DNA from: JAGMES01 sp023128035
GTDB taxonomy: Bacteria; Bacillota; Halanaerobiia; DY22613
Direction: 5' to 3'
Length of the DNA stretch: 64,000 nt
NCBI GenBank assembly: GCA_030627905.1
Contig: DAOVRZ010000017.1
Location: 1-64,000, forward strand
Positions 17,478 through 26,623 of this stretch are shown one piece after another (the first letter of the stretch is position 1; each line of letters opens with the position of its first letter). The translations under genes were made by a program, and so were the position numbers. Below the pieces are notes generated by a model that searched no databases, was not told the origin of the DNA, and worked only from the letters and a program-made list of their open reading frames with translations.

Positions 17478-17504
17478 AAAGACACCCTGCAATAGGATGT
17501 CTTT
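17478..17504 (-). terminator. Terminator of the lysine operon
   Basis: AAAGACACCCTGC...AGGATGTCTTT forms a stem. On the minus strand the last base pairs run into TCTTTTATAG. It is 17 bases after the aminotransferase stop. The region 17263-17477 upstream of the peptide-binding-protein gene shows no gene and no promoter that I could assign with confidence. Confidence 0.6.
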
Positions 17505-17520
17505 ATATAAATTAATTGCT

Positions 17521-18711
17521 TTATTCCCTAATATCATTCAAAATTTCATCAAATAATCTCGTAAACTCCTCCAGCTCACTCATCTTTATATTCAAAGCTG
17601 GCAATAATCTTACTACTGTAGTATTGGTCACGTTTAATAATAACTTTTTCTCAAAAGCAATTTCCTTTATTCGATTTGCATACTTTCCAACTTCTATCCC
17701 AATAATAAATCCTCTTCCTCGAATTTCCTTAATAATATCAGGATATTTAGTTTTAAACTTATTAAACTCAGCAAATAAATAACTAATTTTTTCCTTCATC
17801 TCATTACAAAATTCTTCTGAAACAATCTCTCTTACAGCGAATTCACCGACCGAACAGGCTAATGGATTACCACCGAAGGTACTCCCGTGATCTCCAGGTT
17901 GAAGCACATCTTCTAATTCTTCAGCTACCAACATCGCTCCTAATGGAATCCCTCCACCAAGTGCTTTTGCTGAAGTTACTATATGAGGAGTAAAGTTAAA
18001 TTTCTCAAAGGCAAATAAATCCCCCGTTCTGCCCATCCCAGTTTGGATCTCGTCAACTATGATTAAGAAGTTATGCTTTTTAGAAAGCTGAACAAGTGCA
18101 CCGATAAATTCCTGAGATACTTCCCAGATTCCACCTTCACCCTGAATGATTTCAACAAAAACGGCACAGGTTTTGTCACTTACTTTACTTTCAAGATCAG
18201 CAATATCATTAAAGTTAAAATAATCCACCCCTGGTAGAAGAGGTCGAAAATCATCTTGATATTTGCTTTGGCATGTTAGAGAAAGAGCGCCACAGGTTCT
18301 TCCATGGAAAGAGTTATGTGCTGACAATATCTGATATTTATCTTCACTAAATCTCTTTCCAAATTTTCGAGCCAACTTAATAGCTGCTTCATTCGCTTCA
18401 GTACCAGAATTTGCAAAAAAAACTTTTGAAGCAAAAGAATTTTCTACAAGTAATTTAGCTAAATTAACAACTGGTTCAGATGCAAAGTAATTTGAAAGGT
18501 GAATATATTTTTGGGATTGTTCGATGATTCTAGTTATTACTTCTTCATGTTTATGTCCAAATAGATTCACTGCTATTCCACTATACATATCCAAATACTT
18601 ATCTCCATCACTAGTATAAAGATATGAGCCTTCTCCTTTTACTATATCTAAATTGATTCGGTTGTAGACGTTCAAAACATACTCTTTATCTTCTCTATAC
18701 AAACTTCTCAT
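17521..18711 (-). CDS. Class-III aminotransferase, probable N-acetyl-LL-diaminopimelate aminotransferase (ArgD-like)
   Basis: A fold-type I, PLP-dependent aminotransferase of the acetylornithine/succinyl-DAP group, 396 residues (usual length). NSGTEANEAA (101-110) binds the phosphate, the DEIQTGMGRTG section is around 220-230, and K249 in TSAKALGGG is the Schiff-base lysine. As last gene of lysC-asd-dapA-dapB-dapH it most likely makes N-acetyl-LL-diaminopimelate from the keto acid that DapH supplies. Most Firmicutes use a class-I enzyme (PatA) there. No arg genes adjoin it, but a double role in arginine synthesis is possible. Confidence 0.85.
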   Translation of the reverse strand: MRSLYREDKEYVLNVYNRINLDIVKGEGSYLYTSDGDKYLDMYSGIAVNLFGHKHEEVITRIIEQSQKYIHLSNYFASEPVVNLAKLLVENSFASKVFFANSGTEANEAAIKLARKFGKRFSEDKYQILSAHNSFHGRTCGALSLTCQSKYQDDFRPLLPGVDYFNFNDIADLESKVSDKTCAVFVEIIQGEGGIWEVSQEFIGALVQLSKKHNFLIIVDEIQTGMGRTGDLFAFEKFNFTPHIVTSAKALGGGIPLGAMLVAEELEDVLQPGDHGSTFGGNPLACSVGEFAVREIVSEEFCNEMKEKISYLFAEFNKFKTKYPDIIKEIRGRGFIIGIEVGKYANRIKEIAFEKKLLLNVTNTTVVRLLPALNIKMSELEEFTRLFDEILNDIRE

Positions 18712-18733
18712 AATATCACATCTTTCATAAAAA

Positions 18734-19471
18734 TTACGATCTTAGATCCTCTAATATTTGAGTTTTATTTATAGTGTTGGCATCTTTTTCTTTAATAACC
18801 TTTGCAGGAGTGCCTGCAGCTACACTGTTTGGTGGAACATCTTTTGTCACCACAGATCCTGCTGCTACAACTGAACCTTTTCCGATTCGAACACCTTCTA
18901 AAATAACTGCATTCGCTCCAATCAAAACATCATCTTCGACAATTACAGGTGTCTTACTTGGTGGCTCTAGAACACCAGCGATAACTGCACCTGCACCAAC
19001 ATGGACATTCTTTCCAATAGTTCCTCTAGCCCCTACCACTGCATTCATATCTATCATTGTATTTTCGCCTATCTCTGCACCAATATTGATCACAGCACCC
19101 ATCATGATTACAGCATTTTTCCCGATATATACCTTATCTCTTATGGTAGCGCCTGGCTCAATCCGGGCTTGTACATTTTTAATATCTAAGAGGGGAATTG
19201 CAGAATTTCTTCGATCATTCTCAATGTGATAATATTCGATTTGATCTTCATAATTTTCAAGAATCGAAACTGCTTTATCATATTCACCTATTACAATTCT
19301 AGAATCTCCACTTCCGAATACTTTAAGATCAGAAAAATCAATTTTATCTAATTCACCCTTAAGATAAAGTTTCACCGGTGTAGTCTTCTTTGCATCCTTT
19401 ATGAATTTTGCTATTTTATATGGATCTGTCAAGTCAATATTAGAGATATTGTTCTTTTGCTCACTAATCAT
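18734..19471 (-). CDS. dapH: 2,3,4,5-tetrahydropyridine-2,6-dicarboxylate N-acetyltransferase
   Basis: DapH acetylates tetrahydrodipicolinate with acetyl-CoA, the branch point of the acetylase route to meso-diaminopimelate and lysine. The 245-residue product has an N-terminal alpha/beta part ending near residue 90. A left-handed beta-helix of hexapeptide repeats follows (ARIEPGATIRDKVYIGKNAV onward, with DVLIGANAVILEGVRIGKGS and the closing VAAGTPAKVI). The length is typical. It lies 7 bases after dapB and 22 bases before the aminotransferase gene. Confidence 0.95.
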   Translation of the reverse strand: MISEQKNNISNIDLTDPYKIAKFIKDAKKTTPVKLYLKGELDKIDFSDLKVFGSGDSRIVIGEYDKAVSILENYEDQIEYYHIENDRRNSAIPLLDIKNVQARIEPGATIRDKVYIGKNAVIMMGAVINIGAEIGENTMIDMNAVVGARGTIGKNVHVGAGAVIAGVLEPPSKTPVIVEDDVLIGANAVILEGVRIGKGSVVAAGSVVTKDVPPNSVAAGTPAKVIKEKDANTINKTQILEDLRS

Positions 19472-19478
19472 TCATTTA

Positions 19479-20240
19479 TCAGTCCTTTCTAATCAAATCA
19501 TCCATGGTATAAAATCCATGATCTTTCATGCTAATAAATTTAGCTGCCTTTAGCGCGCCCAGTGCAAATATGCTTTTTGATAGGGCTGAATGTTTTATTT
19601 CGATTATTTCATCTGTTCCAGCAAAAATAACCGTATGCTCTCCAGGGATTGTACCACCTCGGATTGCATGGATACCAATCTCATTTTCACTTCTTCTTTT
19701 CTTTTTTGTTTCTCTGCCAAAAACATATTCTTTTGCATGATTCAATTCTCCATTGATAGCATCGGCAATCATATATGCTGTACCACTTGGAGCATCAATC
19801 TTCTTATTATGATGTTTTTCAATAATTTCTATGTCAAAAGAATCATCTAAAACTGGTGCAGCTTTTTTAACCAGATCAATAAGTAAATTAATCCCCAAGG
19901 ACATATTCGCTGAATAAAAGATCGGCATCTTCACCGCAGTCTTCTGCATATAGCTAATCTCATTAGGAGATAATCCTGTTGTTGCTATAACAAGCCCGAT
20001 TTTTTTCTCAGAACCATACTTTAATAGTCCTGGCAATGAGTCAGGTTTTGAAAAATCGATAATAACATCTGCTGCTTCATTAATCTCAAATATATCTTGA
20101 TATACGGGATAATCATTATCATATTTATCAAGATTATGATCAACACCCGCAACTATCATTAGAGTTTCATCTTTTTTGATCTCTTTAGAAAGAACCTGGC
20201 CCATTGTGCCATTACAACCATTAATAATCACCTTCAACAT
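19479..20240 (-). CDS. dapB: 4-hydroxy-tetrahydrodipicolinate reductase
   Basis: DapB reduces the product of DapA with NAD(P)H. The 253-residue protein starts LKVIINGCNGTMGQVLSKEI with the glycine-rich nucleotide motif, has ATTGLS at about 87-92, and carries the catalytic signature EKHHNKKIDAPSGTA near 140-154. The length is normal for the family. The start is 4 bases from the dapA stop. Confidence 0.96.
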   Translation of the reverse strand: MLKVIINGCNGTMGQVLSKEIKKDETLMIVAGVDHNLDKYDNDYPVYQDIFEINEAADVIIDFSKPDSLPGLLKYGSEKKIGLVIATTGLSPNEISYMQKTAVKMPIFYSANMSLGINLLIDLVKKAAPVLDDSFDIEIIEKHHNKKIDAPSGTAYMIADAINGELNHAKEYVFGRETKKKRRSENEIGIHAIRGGTIPGEHTVIFAGTDEIIEIKHSALSKSIFALGALKAAKFISMKDHGFYTMDDLIRKD

Positions 20241-20244
20241 TAGG

Positions 20245-21132
20245 TCAACCCTCCAACGAAATATCTAATTCTTTCATTCTATCAATTAGTATATTCCGAT
20301 TTTCTTCTAACATACTGGTTAATGGTAATCTTAAATCTCCCACATCCATTCCCATAAGATTCATCGCAGTTTTCACTGGGATCGGATTGTTTTCAATAAA
20401 TAATGCATTGATGAAGCCATTCATTTTCAGTTGTAAATCTCTCGCTTCATTAACCTTACCTTCAAGATAATTCATAACCATCTCATGTGTTTCTTTAGGC
20501 AAAATATTTGCAACAACTGAAATAACTCCCTTGCCTCCCAATGATAATAAAGGAACAATCATATCATCATTACCTGAGTAAATATCAAAATCGTCCGAAC
20601 ATAATCTAGCAATTTCAGCTACCTGACTGATATTGCCACTAGCTTCTTTTACAGCACTAATATTTTTATGCTTAGATAATTCCAAAATAGTTTGAGGAAG
20701 TAGATTTAGACCTGTTCTACCTGGAACGTTATAAAGTATGATTGGTATATTTACACTTTCTGCAATAGAAAGATAATGTTCGACTAATCCTTTCTGGGTT
20801 GTTTTGTTATAATAAGGAGTAACAATTAATAATCCATCTACTCCAACTTTTTCAGCATATTTGCTTAATTCAATAGCATGATGAGTATTATTACTACCAG
20901 TTCCAGCGATAACCGGAATCCGTTTATTTGTACTATCAACCGTAAATTTAATCGTTTCTCTCCGTTCTTCCTCTGTCATCGTAGAAGATTCACCTGTTGT
21001 ACCACAAATAATAATAGCATCTGTTCCTTTTTCAACATGCCAATCGATTAATTCACCCAATTTGTCATAATCGACACTGTTTTTCCTAAAAGGCGTAACT
21101 ATAGCCACTCCAGAACCTGTAAATAAGGTCAT
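20245..21132 (-). CDS. dapA: 4-hydroxy-tetrahydrodipicolinate synthase
   Basis: DapA condenses aspartate semialdehyde with pyruvate, the first committed lysine step. In this 295-residue TIM-barrel protein the motif GTTGES is at 44-49, Y134 sits in YNVPGRTG, and K162 in AVKEASGNI is the Schiff-base lysine. It is in the canonical position between asd and dapB. No truncation. Confidence 0.97.
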   Translation of the reverse strand: MTLFTGSGVAIVTPFRKNSVDYDKLGELIDWHVEKGTDAIIICGTTGESSTMTEEERRETIKFTVDSTNKRIPVIAGTGSNNTHHAIELSKYAEKVGVDGLLIVTPYYNKTTQKGLVEHYLSIAESVNIPIILYNVPGRTGLNLLPQTILELSKHKNISAVKEASGNISQVAEIARLCSDDFDIYSGNDDMIVPLLSLGGKGVISVVANILPKETHEMVMNYLEGKVNEARDLQLKMNGFINALFIENNPIPVKTAMNLMGMDVGDLRLPLTSMLEENRNILIDRMKELDISLEG

Positions 21133-21180
21133 TAATACTCCCCCATTCTTTAATTTTAAGATTTATTTATTTAAAATAGA

Positions 21181-22167
21181 TTATTTTAGTAGCAATTCTG
21201 CTATTTGTACAGTATTGGTAGCTGCACCTTTTCTAATATTATCTGCTACTATCCACATATTAATTCCATTTTCCACACTGAAATCCCTTCTTATTCGCCC
21301 AACATATATTTCATCTGTTCCTTCTACATCGATTGCCATAGGGTAGATATTATTACAAACATCATCTTTTACTATAATACCTTCTGCTTTATTAAAAATA
21401 TTATATATCTCAGAAAGCTCAAAAGTTTTTTCAAATTCTACATTCACAGATATACTATGACCATGTCTTACGGGAACTCTCACTGCAGTGGCGGTAATTC
21501 TCAAATTATCATCATGCAATATCTTTCTCGTTTCATTAATCATTTTTATCTCTTCTTTTGTATATCCATCTTCCACAAACACATCAATATGAGGAAGACA
21601 ATTAAAAGCTATCGGATGAGGATATTTCTTGGGCTGATTCCCTTTCAATCCACTCTCTAAATCCTCTACACCTCCAACTCCTGAGCCTGAAACTGCCTGA
21701 TAAGTCGAATAAATGATTCTTTTAATTTTAAATTGTTTATGCAAAAATTTTAACGGTACAACTACCTGGATTGTAGAACAATTTGGATTTGCAATAATCC
21801 CATTATTCCACTTAACATCCTCAGGATTTACCTCTGGCACAACTAACGGAACCTCTTTATCCATTCTCCAAGCACTACTATTATCAATTACGATAACTCC
21901 ATTTGCTTTTGCTATTGGAGCAATTTTTTTGCTGATATCTCCCCCTGCTGAAAATAACGCTATATCTATATCCTTTTTAAATGAGTCTTCTTTTAACTCT
22001 TCAACAACATACTCTTTGCCAAGATATTTTATTACCTTACCTTTTGATTTTGCGGATGCAAATAAATACAGTTGATCTATGGGAAAGTTCCTTTCTTCTA
22101 AAACATTGAGAAACATTCTCCCAACCATTCCAGTGGCTCCAACAACAGCAACATTTACCTTTTTCAC
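21181..22167 (-). CDS. asd: Aspartate-semialdehyde dehydrogenase
   Basis: Asd reduces aspartyl phosphate to aspartate semialdehyde with NADPH. The 328-residue product starts with the Rossmann motif VGATGMVG, has the substrate loop FSAGGDIS, and the catalytic Cys130 in NPNCSTIQ. VPVRHGHS, around 230, holds the active-site histidine. It lies 16 bases after lysC and 48 before dapA. Confidence 0.97.
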   Translation of the reverse strand: MKKVNVAVVGATGMVGRMFLNVLEERNFPIDQLYLFASAKSKGKVIKYLGKEYVVEELKEDSFKKDIDIALFSAGGDISKKIAPIAKANGVIVIDNSSAWRMDKEVPLVVPEVNPEDVKWNNGIIANPNCSTIQVVVPLKFLHKQFKIKRIIYSTYQAVSGSGVGGVEDLESGLKGNQPKKYPHPIAFNCLPHIDVFVEDGYTKEEIKMINETRKILHDDNLRITATAVRVPVRHGHSISVNVEFEKTFELSEIYNIFNKAEGIIVKDDVCNNIYPMAIDVEGTDEIYVGRIRRDFSVENGINMWIVADNIRKGAATNTVQIAELLLK

Positions 22168-22183
22168 AATTACACCTCCAAAA

Positions 22184-23389
22184 TTATAACTTTAATTCTT
22201 CCGCCAACATCGTTATTGCTTTTTCTTTATTTTCCTTATCTATTGTATAAGATATGCTAATTTCAGAAGTCGTTATTTGCTTAAATTCGATACAATTATC
22301 TGCAAATATTTTAAATACTTTTGCCGCAACCCCAGATTGATTTCGCATACCCATTCCTATTACTGATATTTTTGAAATATTCATATCTTTTGAAACTCCA
22401 ATGACTGGCATATCCTGTTTTAATTTATCCAGTACCTCATCTATGATATATATATCATCTTTTGGAGCAGTAAAAGAAACATTTACTTGCCCCAAAAATG
22501 GTGCTGTCTGACTTATCATATCTACATTTACATCATTTTTTGCTAACTCTCCAAAAATTCTAGAGATATTTTTTGAATCATAAGGAATATGATTAATAGT
22601 AGTCATTACAATATCGTCACTTACACTAATTCCTGTGATTACTTTCTCTTCCATTGATTCATCTAACTCCTTTATATAGGTTCCAGGTATATCTTCTGTA
22701 CTCAATGCAACATAAATAGGCACTCTAAATTTATATCCGATCTCAACTGCCCTAGGTTCCATTACTCCAGCTCCTAAACTTGCCATTTCCATCATCTCTT
22801 CATAACTAATATATTCTAACTTTTTTGCTTCTGGGTAAACCCGGGGATCCACTGCATAAACTCCATCAACATCTGTATATATTTCGCATGATGAATTAAG
22901 CTTAGCCGCAATTGCAACTGCAGTAGTATCTGAACCTCCCCTTCCTAAAGTAGTTATATCGCCACTTTCATTTATACCCTGAAAACCTGCTACAACTACA
23001 ATTTTACCTTCATTTAAATAACTCTTAACATTATCAATATCTATCTTAGTTATACGGCTTTTTGTATGAAAACCCTCTGTTTTAATCCCTGCTTGAAATC
23101 CTGTTAACGATATCGAAGAATATCCATGTTCTTCAAGAGCAATTGATAGTAAAGCAATTGAAACCTGCTCTCCAGTGGATATAAGCATATCCATCTCTCT
23201 CTTAGATGGATATGATGAAATCGTTTTGGCCATTTCAATAAGGGTATTCGTTGTTTTACCCATCGCAGAAACTATAACCACTATGTCATTACCTTTTTCT
23301 CTTTCTTTAACAACTCTTTTTGCTACCAGTTTGATCTTATCTACAGTTGCTACTGAAGTTCCTCCATATTTCTGCACAATTACCGCCAA
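22184..23389 (-). CDS. lysC: Aspartate kinase
   Basis: First enzyme of the aspartate pathway, phosphorylating aspartate. The N-terminus MAVIVQKYGGTSVA is the family start. The kinase domain runs to about residue 245 (GRGGSDTTA near 151) and two ACT domains (about 262-401) should sense end product. I prefer TTG 23389, because AAGGTGGG lies 7-8 bases before it and the reading matches the family exactly. The GTG at 23398 overlaps that ribosome-binding site. It heads the lysine operon after an unusual leader with two terminators and a sigma-H-like promoter. Confidence 0.95.
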   Translation of the reverse strand: MAVIVQKYGGTSVATVDKIKLVAKRVVKEREKGNDIVVIVSAMGKTTNTLIEMAKTISSYPSKREMDMLISTGEQVSIALLSIALEEHGYSSISLTGFQAGIKTEGFHTKSRITKIDIDNVKSYLNEGKIVVVAGFQGINESGDITTLGRGGSDTTAVAIAAKLNSSCEIYTDVDGVYAVDPRVYPEAKKLEYISYEEMMEMASLGAGVMEPRAVEIGYKFRVPIYVALSTEDIPGTYIKELDESMEEKVITGISVSDDIVMTTINHIPYDSKNISRIFGELAKNDVNVDMISQTAPFLGQVNVSFTAPKDDIYIIDEVLDKLKQDMPVIGVSKDMNISKISVIGMGMRNQSGVAAKVFKIFADNCIEFKQITTSEISISYTIDKENKEKAITMLAEELKL

Positions 23390-23475
23390 AACTATCACCC
23401 ACCTTGTATATTAGCTTATCATGAACTGGCAAAATTAATCCTTAGTTAATAATTAATTTATGCGAGTTTCACCAA

Positions 23476-23504
23476 TTATTCTACATTAATTCCACTTTTC
23501 CTTC
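23476..23504 (-). promoter_or_regulatory. Sigma-H-like promoter of lysC
   Basis: Minus-strand GAAGGAAAA, 11 bases, GTAGAATAA. This fits the sigma-H pattern RnAGGAwWW-N11/12-RnnGAATww. It lies after both leader terminators and about 85 bases before lysC, so it could drive the operon independently of them. Confidence 0.55.
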
Positions 23505-23513
23505 TTCTAAGTC

Positions 23514-23546
23514 AAAAAAATACCTGGTTATAATTAACTAGGTATT
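23514..23546 (-). terminator. Second terminator of the lysC leader
   Basis: On the minus strand AATACCTAGTTA pairs with TAACCAGGTATT (one mismatch) and is followed by seven T. Confidence 0.75.
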
Positions 23547-23592
23547 AAAAAAACACCCAAACAATCTACCCCCTCGTAGACCATCCAGGTGT
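23546..23592 (-). terminator. First terminator of the lysC leader
   Basis: On the minus strand ACACCTGGATGGTCTAC pairs over 17 positions, many of them G-U, with GTAGATTGTTTGGGTGT, and is followed by seven T. It begins about 65 bases after the likely transcription start near 23658, too soon for a lysine-riboswitch aptamer. Confidence 0.75.
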
Positions 23593-23665
23593 TATCTGCG
23601 CTTTAAAATTAACTTTACTTTAATATTAACTTGTTATTAAAATAATATGGCTTCCTATGTCGTTT

Positions 23666-23694
23666 ATTGTAACAAAAAAATCGGATTAAGTCAA
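23666..23694 (-). promoter_or_regulatory. Sigma-A-type promoter of a short leader RNA before lysC
   Basis: Minus-strand TTGACT, 17 bases, TACAAT. This is a strong match, located between the SpoVB-like gene and two tandem terminators. Transcripts would be about 65-145 bases long unless they read through into lysC. Confidence 0.7.
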
Positions 23695-23764
23695 TATCTT
23701 TGGTAATTTTCAGAATATTAAATTATTAACTTTCTAAAAAATAATCTAACCAAAACGAAAAACT

Positions 23765-25306
23765 TCAAGCTGAATCTCCCCTTTCTCCAAAAATAATTTT
23801 TTTCATCTCCTTTCGAGTAATCCCTTTAAATAAAACTAACAGTAAAAAATAGCTTACTACACCTATTAAAACTATCCCTGTCACCTGATACGCACGAGCC
23901 AATTTACCCCATTTAAAACCCCAATTTATCAAATAAAGTACCCCTCCCATACCTAGCGAAGCCATGATAGAAGGCATAATTATTTTTCTTAATTTTTTAA
24001 ATCCTGTTTGTCTCTTTAGATCACGTAAATTACCACACAAGCTGATTAAATACCCAAATACAGTACCCAAAGCAGCTCCGCGAATCCCGAAGATAGGTGT
24101 TAAAGAATAATTAATTACCCCATTAAAAATGCCACCAATAAAAAGATTCCTAGCTGGTAGATAAGTATTCCCTAAACCCTGAATTATTCCTGTAATCACC
24201 GTCTGTAAAGAAATTAATGGCACAGTCCAGCATAAAACTTGCAATGGTAAAATTGCTTTATCTGTTCTAAACAGAAGCCAACTTAATGGCTCTGCCAGCA
24301 AAAATAAACCTATAGAAGCAGGAAAACTAACAATAGCTCCCCATTTTACAGCTTCTCCAATTCTATAATAGGTTAGTTTTTTCGAGGTAAGATTGCTTTT
24401 CGCAATAGCAGGGATTAGATTAACTGCAAGAGCTGTGGCAATAATCGTCGGGAAAATGACCAATGAATTTGCCATTCCAAACCCTCCGTAAATTGCTCTA
24501 ACCTCTGCTTTCAAATATCCAATCATCTCTAATCTTCTAGGGATAATCAACCCATCCAAAAACTGCATCAAAGATATAGCTAATGCTCCTAAAGTAACAG
24601 GAAGAGCAAATTTCATCACCCTTCCCACCAAATGTAGTTGAATCCACTTGCCATTCTTTTTTGGAACTAATCCTGATCGTCGTCCATAGATATAGAAACC
24701 TATTAAAACTATCAAACCTGCCAATCCACCGATACCAGAACCTATAGTAACTCCTGATGCTCCAATAGCAGGGCCAGCCCCGATCAACAAACTAACCAAA
24801 ACAAGCCCTGAAGCCACACGGACCAACTGTTCAACAAACTGTGAAACCGCAGTAGGAGTCATCTGCTCCAAACCCTGGAAATATCCTCGAAAAACTGCCA
24901 GAATTGCCCCAATTAAGATCGCTGGGCCAATTCCAATTAATGAAGGATAAACATCTATATCCCCTAATAAGCCACCAGCGAGCATTTTAGCTCCAAGCAT
25001 AAAACTTCCAGCTAAAAAAAGACCGAAGAAAGCATTAAAAGTCAACATTGTCGTAAAAATTCCAGTATTAGTCTTTCCTTTCGTCATACTCTCAGTAGCC
25101 GAAAGATGCGAGATAGCAACAGGAATTCCCGAGACAAACAAAACTAAAATAGGTGTATATAAAGAATATGCCCTTGTATATAAACCAAACCCTTCATCTC
25201 CAATAATCCGGGCGAGAACAAACTTAAACAAAACGCCGACTAGCTTAATGGAAAAGCCGCTTACTGCGAGGATCAACGTTCCCTTCATCAAACTCTGCTT
25301 TTTCAC
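23765..25306 (-). CDS. SpoVB/MurJ-like polysaccharide flippase (MOP superfamily)
   Basis: A 513-residue integral membrane protein with about 13-14 hydrophobic helices and the family start KGTLILAVSGFSIKLVGVLFK. FRGYFQGLEQMTPTAVSQFVEQLVR, around 139-163, is the hallmark stretch of the SpoVB/polysaccharide biosynthesis group. Members flip lipid-linked cell-wall or spore-cortex precursors. It follows a glycolipid glucosyltransferase gene by 35 bases. SpoVB itself, another lipid-II flippase, or a glycolipid exporter are all possible. Confidence 0.82.
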   Translation of the reverse strand: MKKQSLMKGTLILAVSGFSIKLVGVLFKFVLARIIGDEGFGLYTRAYSLYTPILVLFVSGIPVAISHLSATESMTKGKTNTGIFTTMLTFNAFFGLFLAGSFMLGAKMLAGGLLGDIDVYPSLIGIGPAILIGAILAVFRGYFQGLEQMTPTAVSQFVEQLVRVASGLVLVSLLIGAGPAIGASGVTIGSGIGGLAGLIVLIGFYIYGRRSGLVPKKNGKWIQLHLVGRVMKFALPVTLGALAISLMQFLDGLIIPRRLEMIGYLKAEVRAIYGGFGMANSLVIFPTIIATALAVNLIPAIAKSNLTSKKLTYYRIGEAVKWGAIVSFPASIGLFLLAEPLSWLLFRTDKAILPLQVLCWTVPLISLQTVITGIIQGLGNTYLPARNLFIGGIFNGVINYSLTPIFGIRGAALGTVFGYLISLCGNLRDLKRQTGFKKLRKIIMPSIMASLGMGGVLYLINWGFKWGKLARAYQVTGIVLIGVVSYFLLLVLFKGITRKEMKKIIFGERGDSA

Positions 25307-25341
25307 AGTCAGCCCCCCCTACGTTCTTGGCCCGGCTAAAA

Positions 25342-26463
25342 TTATTCCCATTCCTCCATTAATTTTATACCCAATTGAGCCAGTTCATTAGCAGCATTAG
25401 GTTTAGCATAATCTTTCATCTGCTCTTTTATTTTTTTCAACCGTTCTGGATGTCCCATCAACGATTGCACCAGAACTTTTAAGGTATATTTCCTTGAGGT
25501 CTTTACAGCTAATCCATGATTTAAAAGAAAATCTACATTCTCTTCTTCCTGTCCTGGAATAAAGAAAGGAATCACTATCGGAATCTGTTTTAAAAGTGCT
25601 TCAGTTGTAGTCAAACCTCCTGGTTTACTGATTAAAATATCAGACATTGACATCAATTCAGATACATGACGAGTAAAACCTAAAACACGCACTTTATCAT
25701 CATAGCCTCTTAAACGTACAGCAGATTCTAATTTTTCCTTCAAAGTTTTATTCCTACCAGCTACTGCAACAACTTGAAAATCTCCTTCAATATCTGCTAT
25801 TTCACAGAGGCAATCTTTCATATTACCTGCTCCAAAACTCCCAGCCATCAAAAGAATTGTAAATTTATCCTCTAGCTTTAGCATCTGCCTAATCACATTG
25901 AGGTCTTTGCATTTCATAAAATCAGGATTTACTGGAATTCCAAATGGATAAACTTTATTAAAGCTGACCCCCTCTTCAGCTAACAAATATTTCATTTCAT
26001 CAGCACCAACTACATAAGCATCAACACCATTTTGAGTCCAGGTAGAATGAGTCGTGTAGTCAGTCAAAACAGCTATCACTGGAACATTGATCATACCTGT
26101 TTCTTTTAATCGTGCAACTGCAATCAAAGGAAATGGGTGAGTTCCTACAATTAAACTTGGATTGTGTTCTTCAATTAATTGTTTAAGCCGTCTTTTTAGC
26201 AATATATTAATCAAAGTTGCATGTTCGTGATCCATATAAGGACTATCAGCTAATTTATATAATCTACCAAAAGCTTTCGGTGTATATTTGGCAGAGCTTT
26301 CATAACCATCGGAAATAATCTTATCCAAAAGAGGACTAACTGCTTTTATTCCGTCAACAATTAAGGCTTTACATCCAATTTCTTCAAAAGCATGCGATAT
26401 AGCATTGGCAGCACTATGATGTCCACCACCAGTTGAGGCTGAAAGAATCATCACTTTTTGCAT
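25342..26463 (-). CDS. Diacylglycerol glucosyltransferase-like GT28 family protein (MGDG synthase type)
   Basis: The 373-residue product belongs to the UgtP/MGDG-synthase group, which adds sugar from a UDP-donor to diacylglycerol at the membrane. It begins MQKVMILSASTGGGHHSAAN, the characteristic N-terminal loop. It has the MGDG-synthase segment VGTHPFPL/VLTDYTTHSTW at about 108-140 and the GT-B donor site LISKPGGLTTTEALLKQIPIV around 284-304. Its partner is the SpoVB-like flippase downstream, so the two may act on one lipid-linked sugar. The actual sugar and number of residues added are unknown. Confidence 0.8.
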   Translation of the reverse strand: MQKVMILSASTGGGHHSAANAISHAFEEIGCKALIVDGIKAVSPLLDKIISDGYESSAKYTPKAFGRLYKLADSPYMDHEHATLINILLKRRLKQLIEEHNPSLIVGTHPFPLIAVARLKETGMINVPVIAVLTDYTTHSTWTQNGVDAYVVGADEMKYLLAEEGVSFNKVYPFGIPVNPDFMKCKDLNVIRQMLKLEDKFTILLMAGSFGAGNMKDCLCEIADIEGDFQVVAVAGRNKTLKEKLESAVRLRGYDDKVRVLGFTRHVSELMSMSDILISKPGGLTTTEALLKQIPIVIPFFIPGQEEENVDFLLNHGLAVKTSRKYTLKVLVQSLMGHPERLKKIKEQMKDYAKPNAANELAQLGIKLMEEWE

Positions 26464-26570
26464 TTATTTTCACTCCTTTTTAGCTTACCCTCACTTTAAT
26501 AACAATTCTCCAATTATATATAAAACCCTTTCTCCAATAACCCAAATTTTCAAAAATAAGATAAACAAAT

Positions 26571-26606
26571 AAAAAAGACCATTCTTCTATAAGTAGAATG
26601 GCCTTT
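26571..26606 (-). terminator. Terminator after korDABC
   Basis: GACCATTCTTCT...AGTAGAATGGCC forms a stem (26577-26602). On the minus strand it is followed by TTTTTT. It lies 18 bases beyond the last kor stop. Confidence 0.8.
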
Positions 26607-26623
26607 TCGTATATAATTTAAAC

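Noticed and set aside
18774..19229. Long plus-strand frame opposite dapH
   Set aside because: It is the antisense shadow of the regular hexapeptide-repeat coding pattern, with no ribosome-binding site and no known family.
23399..23664. Lysine riboswitch before lysC
   Set aside because: The conserved L-box blocks are missing and only about 65 bases separate the likely start site from the first terminator, too few for that aptamer.
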